This document shows positions 1 to 6,200 of a stretch of DNA of 14,510 nt, one piece after another. The stretch spans positions 1 to 14,510 of the forward strand of contig JAOZTV010000041.1 in NCBI GenBank assembly GCA_029939015.1. Direction: 5' to 3'. The stretch is from Candidatus Aminicenantota bacterium. Its GTDB lineage: Bacteria > Acidobacteriota > Aminicenantia > UBA2199. Under the pieces are notes generated by a model. It searched no databases. It saw only the letters and a program-made list of their open reading frames with translations, and was not told the DNA's origin. Made by a program: the position numbers and the translations under genes. Numbering within the stretch: position 1 is the stretch's first letter; the number at the start of each line of letters is the position of its first letter.

Positions 1-56
1 TCCGTGAGGGTGGTAGAACAATTGGTGCCGGTTCTGTTACTGATATTATTGAATAG
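1..56 (+). CDS. tuf: Elongation factor Tu, C-terminal end (5' truncated by window)
   Basis: Only the last 17 codons are present, in the frame starting at base 3 and ending at TAG 54-56. They read REGGRTIGAGSVTDIIE, which is the characteristic C-terminal tail of domain III of EF-Tu (the REGGRTVGAG block). EF-Tu is the cytosolic GTPase that brings aminoacyl-tRNA to the ribosome. The G domain lies outside the window. A tuf gene directly upstream of rpmG, tRNA-Trp and secE is a common bacterial arrangement and supports the call. The gene may be one of two tuf copies, which cannot be judged here. Confidence 0.93.
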   Translation, partial: REGGRTIGAGSVTDIIE

Positions 57-81
57 TAATTATAATAATAATTGAAATAAA

Positions 82-246
82 ATGGCTAAGAACGATAAAA
101 GAATAAAAATAAACCTTAAGTGTAAAGAATGTAGTGAGAAGAATTACTCGAAGTATAAGAATAAACAAAATACTACCGACAAATTACTACTTAATAAATT
201 CTGTCCAAGATGCAGAAAGCATACGGAGCATAAGGAGGTCAAATAG
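82..246 (+). CDS. rpmG: 50S ribosomal protein L33 (zinc-binding C+ form)
   Basis: This 54-residue basic protein has the L33 signature, ending in a block like FCPRCRKHTEHKEVK. Two cysteine pairs (C14/C17 and C41/C44) form the zinc ribbon of the C+ form of L33. L33 sits near the E site of the large ribosomal subunit. It begins 25 nt after the tuf stop, and the ATG at 82 has no Shine-Dalgarno sequence; the spacer is only A and T apart from one G. A TATAAT at 61-66 could be a -10 box, but no matching -35 is visible, so co-transcription with tuf is at least as likely. Its stop codon TAG (244-246) overlaps the first two bases of the tRNA-Trp gene. The length and C terminus match the family, so the overlap is not a mis-called stop. 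Confidence 0.96.
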   Translation: MAKNDKRIKINLKCKECSEKNYSKYKNKQNTTDKLLLNKFCPRCRKHTEHKEVK

Positions 247-317
247 GTCAGTAGCTCAATTGGTAGAGCACCGGTCTCCAAAACCGGTTGTCGGGGGTTC
301 GAGGCCCTCCTGACCTG
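245..317 (+). tRNA. trnW: tRNA-Trp (anticodon CCA)
   Basis: A full cloverleaf can be drawn by hand. The acceptor is AGGTCAG (245-251) with CTGACCT (310-316), seven Watson-Crick pairs, and the discriminator is G317. The D stem is GCTC (254-257) with GAGC (266-269). The anticodon stem is CCGGT (271-275) with ACCGG (283-287), giving loop CTCCAAA and anticodon CCA at 278-280. The T stem is 293-297 with 305-309 (one G-T pair), with T loop TTCGAGG. A1-U72 and G73 agree with bacterial tRNA-Trp. The 3' CCA is not encoded (GTTT follows), so it must be added by the CCA-adding enzyme. It is embedded between rpmG and secE and overlaps the rpmG stop codon by 2 nt. Confidence 0.98.
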
Positions 318-329
318 TTTAATAATAAA

Positions 330-536
330 ATGGAAAAAAAAAATATATTTAATAGAATTAAAACTTACCTGATTGAAATTAAAGGTGAACTTAAAAAAGT
401 GACGTGGCCGGCAAAAGCTGATATACAGAAAACATCAATTGCTGTTGTTGTGTCGTCATTGATTTTTGGGATTTACCTCTACGGTGTTGATGCTTTTTTT
501 GGAGTCATAATTCAAAAAATTATGAAAACCTTTTAG
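330..536 (+). CDS. secE: Preprotein translocase subunit SecE
   Basis: This is a 68-residue single-span SecE, the small essential subunit that clamps SecY in the SecYEG channel of the inner membrane. The conserved amphipathic segment GELKKVTWPAKADIQ (residues 19-33) precedes one transmembrane helix (about 36-61), the minimal SecE plan. I chose ATG 330. A TTG at 288 would extend the frame into tRNA-Trp and add residues unlike SecE. The start has no Shine-Dalgarno sequence and lies 12 nt after the tRNA 3' end, so RNase Z processing of a joint transcript would leave a leader of about 12 nt. Its place directly before nusG is the classic arrangement. Confidence 0.96.
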   Translation: MEKKNIFNRIKTYLIEIKGELKKVTWPAKADIQKTSIAVVVSSLIFGIYLYGVDAFFGVIIQKIMKTF

Positions 537-560
537 AGTGTAATACAAAATAGGAAAAAC

Positions 561-1091
561 ATGGCTAAAAAATGGTATATAATACATGTGTTCTCGGGTT
601 CTGAAGAGTTTGTAGTAAAAGCTCTTGATGATAAAATCAGGAAATTTAAACTTGAAGACCAGATAGAAGAAATTGTAGTTCCAAGAGAAAATGTAGTTGA
701 AATTAAGGATGGCAAGAAGGTTGTAAGTAAAAAAAGATCCTTTCCTGGTTATATTCTTGTTAAAATGGAGATGAATGATAAAAATTGGTATTTTATCAGG
801 AATACTCCAAAGGTAACAGGATTTGTTGGGGCAGGGAAAAAGCCAATGCCACTTGCTGAAACGGAAGTATCAACTATTCTTAATCATATAGAAGCTACGG
901 AACAACAGCCTAAACCAAAATATCATTTTGAAGCTGGAGAAGCAGTAAAAATAATCGACGGACCTTTCCTTAATTTTAATGGGATAGTTGATTCAATATT
1001 AGAGGACAAAAGTTCTTTAAAAGTTACTGTTACAATATTTGGGAGACCAACTCCCGTAGATTTGAATTTTTTACAGGTTGAAAAAATATAG
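561..1091 (+). CDS. nusG: Transcription termination/antitermination protein NusG
   Basis: This 176-residue protein binds RNA polymerase at the beta' clamp helices, stimulates processive elongation, and links polymerase to Rho or the ribosome. The NGN domain (about 1-115) shows the opening KKWYIIHVFSGSE, the block SFPGYILVKM (60-69) and FIRNTPKVTGFVG (78-90). A linker leads to the C-terminal KOW domain (about 124-175) with the GEAVKIIDGPFLNFNG core. The length matches ordinary NusG, with no extra domain. An AGGA at 552-555 lies five bases before the ATG. Its stop TAG overlaps the rplK Shine-Dalgarno sequence, consistent with coupled translation. Confidence 0.98.
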   Translation: MAKKWYIIHVFSGSEEFVVKALDDKIRKFKLEDQIEEIVVPRENVVEIKDGKKVVSKKRSFPGYILVKMEMNDKNWYFIRNTPKVTGFVGAGKKPMPLAETEVSTILNHIEATEQQPKPKYHFEAGEAVKIIDGPFLNFNGIVDSILEDKSSLKVTVTIFGRPTPVDLNFLQVEKI

Positions 1092-1101
1092 GAGATTGAA
1101 A

Positions 1102-1548
1102 ATGGCAAGTCCAAAAAAGAAAAAACAGATTGTGACTACATTTAAATTGCAGTTACCAGCTGGAAAAGCTACACCAGCACCACCAGTAGGTCCTGCATTA
1201 AGTCAGCATCAGCTGAATATAATGGAGTTTGTTAATCAGTTTAATAAGGCAACAGCTAAGATGGAAGACGGAATGATTGTTCCAGCTGAAATAGCTGTAC
1301 ACCCCGACAAAACGTTTACTATGACGTTGAAAACACCACCTGCTTCATATTTATTAAGAAAATCAGCAGGGGTTTTGAAAGGTTCTGGTGAACCTAACAA
1401 AGAAAAAGTTGGTAAATTAACTGAAAAACAGCTAGAAGAAATCGCAAAAATTAAACTTCCTGATTTGAATACAAATGATTTAAAAATGGCAACAAGAATC
1501 ATTGCCGGTTCTGCAAGAAGTATGGGATTGGAGACAAAGAATGGGTAG
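1102..1548 (+). CDS. rplK: 50S ribosomal protein L11
   Basis: This 148-residue L11 binds the GTPase-associated region of 23S rRNA at the stalk base. The N-terminal domain carries the proline-rich switch GKATPAPPVGPALSQHQLNI (21-40). The RNA-binding C-terminal domain ends in KMATRIIAGSARSMGLE (128-144). I chose ATG 1102, not the ATG at 1078, because AGGAGA (1090-1095) sits at proper spacing and the family starts with a short basic leader. The upstream alternative would overlap nusG and add eight non-conserved residues. Only 10 nt separate it from nusG, leaving no intergenic room for a canonical L1 operator. Its 3' end overlaps rplA by 8 nt. Confidence 0.97.
   Translation: MASPKKKKQIVTTFKLQLPAGKATPAPPVGPALSQHQLNIMEFVNQFNKATAKMEDGMIVPAEIAVHPDKTFTMTLKTPPASYLLRKSAGVLKGSGEPNKEKVGKLTEKQLEEIAKIKLPDLNTNDLKMATRIIAGSARSMGLETKNG
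1530..1533 (+). promoter_or_regulatory. Ribosome binding site of rplA inside rplK
   Basis: GGAG lies inside the rplK coding sequence, 7 nt before ATG 1541. It decides the rplA start over the in-frame ATG at 1502, which would add 13 residues not seen in L1 and has no better site. The rplK stop lies just past the rplA start, so termination on rplK would place ribosomes for immediate re-initiation. Confidence 0.65.
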
Positions 1549-2239
1549 TAAAAGAAGTAAAGCTTATAGAGAAGCAAAAGCAAAAATTGAAGACAAGCTG
1601 TATGGATTAAAAGATGCAGTAGGTCTTTTAAAAGGTTTTAGTAATGCTAAATTTGATGAAGGGATTGATATATCTTTCAGACTTGGAGTTGATCCAAAAT
1701 ATCCAGATCAGATGGTTAGAGGTACAGTTGTATTACCAAATGGTACTGGAAAAGTCACAAGAGTTTTAGTAATAGCTAATGGTGACAAACAGAAAGAAGC
1801 AGAAGAAGCTGGTGCAGATTTTGTTGGTGGAGAAGAAATTATTGATAAAATCAAAAGTGAAAACTGGTTTGAATATGATGTAATAGTTGCTGCTCCTGAT
1901 ATGATGAGACATCTTGGTAAGATTGGTAAAATGTTAGGTCCTAAAGGTTTGATGCCAAGTCCAAAGGCTGGAACAGTTACTATGAATATGAAAGATACTG
2001 TTACTGAAATTAAAAAAGGTAGAGTAGAATTTAGAGTTGATAAGTCAGGCATTATAAATTCAAGTATAGCAAAAAAGTCCTTTACTGAATTACAGATTGA
2101 AGAAAATGTTTCAGACTTTATCGGTGCTATTTTAAAAGCAAAACCAATATCATTGAAAGGTAAGTATGTTCTTTCTCTAAGTATATGTTCAACAATGAGT
2201 CCATCTGTGAAGTTGAATATCAGTGACTTTGAGAAATAG
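1541..2239 (+). CDS. rplA: 50S ribosomal protein L1
   Basis: This 232-residue protein forms the L1 stalk on 23S rRNA and assists release of E-site tRNA. Recognisable blocks are KFDEGIDISFRLGVDPK (37-53), VRGTVVLPNGTGK (59-71), the domain II segment MRHLGKIGKMLGPKGLMPSPK (122-142) and the C-terminal ISLKGKYV (203-210). The length is normal. The start overlaps the end of rplK by 8 bases in another frame (stop TAG 1546-1548), which points to translational coupling and equal output of L11 and L1. In many bacteria L1 represses its own operon by binding a leader upstream of rplK; no such spacer exists here. Confidence 0.97.
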   Translation: MGSKRSKAYREAKAKIEDKLYGLKDAVGLLKGFSNAKFDEGIDISFRLGVDPKYPDQMVRGTVVLPNGTGKVTRVLVIANGDKQKEAEEAGADFVGGEEIIDKIKSENWFEYDVIVAAPDMMRHLGKIGKMLGPKGLMPSPKAGTVTMNMKDTVTEIKKGRVEFRVDKSGIINSSIAKKSFTELQIEENVSDFIGAILKAKPISLKGKYVLSLSICSTMSPSVKLNISDFEK

Positions 2240-2251
2240 AAGGAGATCAAA

Positions 2252-2794
2252 ATGGCAGGAATTATAGGATTAGAAAGAAATAAAAAAGCGGTTGAAGATC
2301 TATCTGAAATTTTCACAAAGAATGGTGTTTTTTTGATTGATTACAGGGGATTGAGTGTTCCTGAGATGGAAATTCTAAGAGGTCAGATCAGAGATGTTGA
2401 AGGACAGTTCAGGGTAATTAAGAATAGATTTGCCATACAGTATTTTAAAAATGAGAAAAAAGAAAAAATTGGAAGAGAAGTATTTAATGGACCAATTGCT
2501 ATTGCATATTCTGATGATAAATATGTAGAACTTGCAAAGGTTATAGCTGACTTTATCAAAGAAACCAATAAAATAACGATTAAATCAGGTTTTCTTGAAA
2601 AAGAATTGGTTGATGCAGATACTATAATTAGTATCTCTAAATTACCATCAAAAGAACAATTATTGTCTCAGGTAGCATTCTCAATTGCAATGCCACTTAA
2701 GAAAATGGGAATGATGTTAACATCACCACTTAAAAATGTATTAGTATTAATGAATAATTTAAAAGATAAAAAAGAAAAAGAAGGAGAAGGATAA
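2252..2794 (+). CDS. rplJ: 50S ribosomal protein L10
   Basis: This 180-residue protein anchors the L7/L12 dimers to the ribosome. The N-terminal RNA-binding domain includes FLIDYRGLSVPEMEILR (27-43) and FRVIKNRFA (53-61). The C-terminal helix, after the region ending PLKNVLVLMNNL, recruits L12 and ends in a Lys/Glu-rich tail. A strong AAGGAGAT (2240-2247) directly follows the rplA stop and precedes ATG 2252. The gap from rplA is only 12 nt, so the usual kink-turn L10 leader is absent from the intergenic space. The TAA stop shares its last A with the rplL start (TAATG). Confidence 0.97.
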   Translation: MAGIIGLERNKKAVEDLSEIFTKNGVFLIDYRGLSVPEMEILRGQIRDVEGQFRVIKNRFAIQYFKNEKKEKIGREVFNGPIAIAYSDDKYVELAKVIADFIKETNKITIKSGFLEKELVDADTIISISKLPSKEQLLSQVAFSIAMPLKKMGMMLTSPLKNVLVLMNNLKDKKEKEGEG

Positions 2795-3183
2795 TGGCTG
2801 GAATTAAAAAGGAAGATTTTTTTAAACACTTAGATAAGTTAACTGTATTGGACTTAGCTGATTACATTAAAGAATTTGAAGAAAGGTACGGAATTAAAGC
2901 GGAAATGGCAGCGATGCCAGCAGCAGCAGGTGCAGTAGCAGGAGCACCAGCAGCAGAAGAAGAAGAAGAAAAAACAGATTTTGATGTTATTTTAAAAAGC
3001 GTTGGAGCAAAGAAAATTAATGTTATCAAGGCTGTTAGAGAAGTAACTGACTTAGGCTTAAAAGAAGCAAAAGAAGTAGTTGATAAAGCTCCAGGAACTG
3101 TTAAAGAGGGCGTATCAAAAGAAGAAGCTGAAGAAATCAAGAAGAAGTTTGAAGATGCTGGAGCTGAAGTAGAGATTAAGTAA
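2794..3183 (+). CDS. rplL: 50S ribosomal protein L7/L12
   Basis: This 129-residue stalk protein recruits and stimulates translational GTPases. The N-terminal dimerisation helix pair (about 6-37) leads to a flexible hinge (about 38-60) of alanine, glycine and proline followed by five glutamates. The globular C-terminal domain (about 62-129) carries the GTPase-contact block VGAKKINVIKAVREVTDLGL (70-89). The hinge DNA (2920-2970) is a low-complexity run of GCA then GAA codons, a plausible place for length changes. Start ATG 2794 overlaps the rplJ stop by one base and has AAGGAGAAGG (2781-2790) upstream. This coupling fits the need for several L12 copies per L10. Confidence 0.98.
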   Translation: MAGIKKEDFFKHLDKLTVLDLADYIKEFEERYGIKAEMAAMPAAAGAVAGAPAAEEEEEKTDFDVILKSVGAKKINVIKAVREVTDLGLKEAKEVVDKAPGTVKEGVSKEEAEEIKKKFEDAGAEVEIK

Positions 3184-3228
3184 TGTTTATTTTTTTTTAG
3201 ACAGGCAATTTAAGAATATAGGATAAGT

Positions 3229-6200
3229 ATGCAAAAAAATCGTTATATTGACCGTATTAGTTTTTCAGATAGTGAGAGTCCAATTGATATTCCGGATCTT
3301 TTAAAGGTTCAGAAGAAATCATATAAGACTTTTTTACAGATTAATGAATTTCCGGAAAAAAGGAAGAATATTGGTATAGAGGCTGCATTTAAGTCGATAT
3401 TTCCAATAACAGATTTTAAAGAAACTGCAATTATTGACTATGATTCATTTAGTATTGGAGATTGGTCATGTAAATGTGGACAGCTAAAAGGTGTTGAGGA
3501 ATCAAAACCTTATTGTGCTGCCTGTGGTTCTGTTTTAAATTCTGAAATTAAAATCGGAAAGGATTCAGTTTGTCCTGAATGTATTACTAAAGATAGTGTA
3601 AAGAATAAGATATGCCCTAAATGTGGAGATAAGGTACGTTTGAAGATAAAATATTCACCAGAAGAATGTTTAGATAAGGGATTTGATTATACAATTCCTC
3701 TGACAGTAAAACTGAGGTTATCTTTATTTGATGAAAATAAAGATGGAGAAAAGTTTATTAAAGATGTCAAAGAACAGGAAATGTATTTTGGTGAAATACC
3801 ATATATAAGCGATAGGGCAACATTTATCATTAATGGTACAGAAAGGGCTGTCGTTTCGCAACTTCAGAGATCTCCGGGTGTTTATTTCTTACCCGGCAAA
3901 TCGAGGGGTGAGTATTCTGCAAAGATTATTCCTGCCAGAGGTGCGTGGATTGAGTTTGAAGAAAAGTTAAATTTACTTCAATTAAGGCTTGATAAAAAAA
4001 CTAAAAGAGTTAATATAACTACATTTTTAAAAGCAATGGGGATGTTTGAAGATTTAGACATCCTGAAAGAATTCTATACGATTTATAATGCAAAAGTTGA
4101 AAATGGGATATTCTATATTCAAAATTCAAGAAATCTTAAAGATATTAACGTAATTAAAGCAGTTGTTGATAAGGATGGAAAAGAAATTCTTGCAGCAAAT
4201 ACAAAGATAAAGATTAAAGATGTTGAAACAATGTCTAAGGCGGGAATAGAATTTGTTCCAGTTGATATTGATATGTTTGATGAATTACACGCTGCTGATG
4301 ATTATGAAGAGATTTTAAGAGGAAATGAAATAATTAGTGCAATTCAGATACGTAAACTTAGGAAAATTGATGCTGAATTTACAGTATTTTTTCCTGAAGG
4401 TGACGGTGAAGAATTTGGCCCTATGATTGCTTATACTCTTAGAAAAGATAAGAAGAAAAGAGATATAGCAATTTCAGATAAAGTAGTAGTTCAAAGTGAT
4501 GCTGATGCTGACGAAAGAGTTACAAAGGATCAGGGCGATTCTTTTATTGAAATTTTCAAAAAGTTACGACCTGGTGAGCCTGTAACATTAGAAGGTTCTA
4601 AAAAATTCTTTGAAAATATGATGGCTGATCCAAGAAGATACGATTTATCTTCAGTTGGAAGACTTAAATTAAATATTAAACTTGGAAGAAAAGAAGCCTA
4701 TAATGAAGGTGTTCATGTTCTAACTATTGAAGATATGATTGATATTGTCAAATATTATATGAGATTAAAATATGGTACTCTTGTAAAGGGAAGAAAACTT
4801 ACAATTGATGATATTGATCATCTTGCAAATAGAAGGATAAGAGCCGTTGGTGAATTGGTTGAGAATGCATTTAGAATTGGACTTTTAAGACTTGAAAAAA
4901 TCATTAAAGAAAGAATCACCAATTCTGAAGATGTAAGTGTAATGTTACCAAGAGAATTTATTAACGCTAAACCTGTATTTGCAGCAGTTAAGGAATTTTT
5001 TGGTACTTCACAATTATCGCAGTTTTTAGATCAGACTAATGCACTTGCTGCAACCACACATAAGAGAAGAATATCTGCTCTTGGACCTGGTGGTTTAAAT
5101 AGAGAAAGAGCTGGTTTTGAAGTAAGAGACGTTCACTCGTCCCATTATGGAAGAGTCTGTCCTATTGAAACACCTGAGGGTCCAAATATTGGGTTGATTT
5201 CTTCATTGACTACTTATGCAAGAGTAAATGACTATGGTTTTCTTGAAACACCTCTAAGAAAAGTTGAAGATAGCAGAGTAATAAATTATTTTGAGATTGA
5301 ACATCCAGGCGATTCTGAACTTACCTATAAAGAAATTGTTAAGGAAGACGATCTCTTAAAAGTAATTGCAAAATTAAAAAAAGCTAAGAAGAGTTTACCC
5401 TTATATCATTACCATGCATTTTTCCTAACAGCATGGGAAGAAGAAGGATTGGTTATAGCACAGGCTAATGCAAAGTTAGATAAAAATGGCAGATTTACAG
5501 CTAATAGAGTAAATGTGAGAGAAGGTAGTAATACTTTTTTAAGTGAGCCTTCACAGGTTAATTATATTGATATCTCACCCAAACAATTAGTTTCTGTATC
5601 TGCAGCTTTAATACCATTTCTTGAACATAATGATGCTAATAGAGCTCTTATGGGATCTAATATGCAAAGGCAGGCAGTTCCATTGATTAATCCGGAAGCT
5701 CCTATAGTAGGTACTGGAATGGAACATCAGCTTATAAAAGATGGTGGTATGGATATAATCTGTAAACGATCTGGAATAGTTATGAATGCTGATGCAGAGA
5801 GAATAATTATTAAAACTGATAGTGAAAATGATAAGTCTGATTTCTCTGAGATTAATTCTGATCTATATGAATTAAAAAAATTCAGAAGGTCTAATCAAAA
5901 CACATTAATCAACCAAAAACCATTAGTTAATATTGGTGATAGAGTTGAGGCTGGTCAGATTATATGCGATGGACCTGCTTCAGATCAGGGAGAACTCTCA
6001 TTAGGAAGAAATATTATTGCAGCTTTTATGCCTTGGAGAGGGTATAATTATGAGGATGCTATAGTATTAAGTGAAAAACTTGTTAAAAAATCAGTTTATA
6101 ATTCTGTTTATATTGTAGAAGAGTCTATTGAAGCAAGAGAGACAAAACTTGGTAAAGAAGACATAACTCGTGATATACCAGGCGTTTCAGAACATATTCT

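Noticed and set aside
61..66. TATAAT before rpmG as a promoter
   Set aside because: The spacer is almost all A and T and no -35 hexamer is found at 16-18 bases, so chance is a sufficient explanation.
231..238. Near-perfect Shine-Dalgarno AAGGAGGT at the end of rpmG
   Set aside because: It encodes the conserved Lys-Glu-Val end of L33, and no start codon with a real reading frame lies downstream within reach; secE begins about 90 nt away, beyond the tRNA.
288..329. Upstream TTG start that would extend SecE by 14 residues
   Set aside because: It lies inside tRNA-Trp, and the extension does not resemble SecE; ATG 330 gives the normal SecE N terminus.
3190..3198. Run of nine T residues between rplL and rpoB as a terminator or attenuator
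   Set aside because: No GC-rich or stable hairpin can be drawn directly upstream, and rpoB follows at once with its own ribosome binding site.
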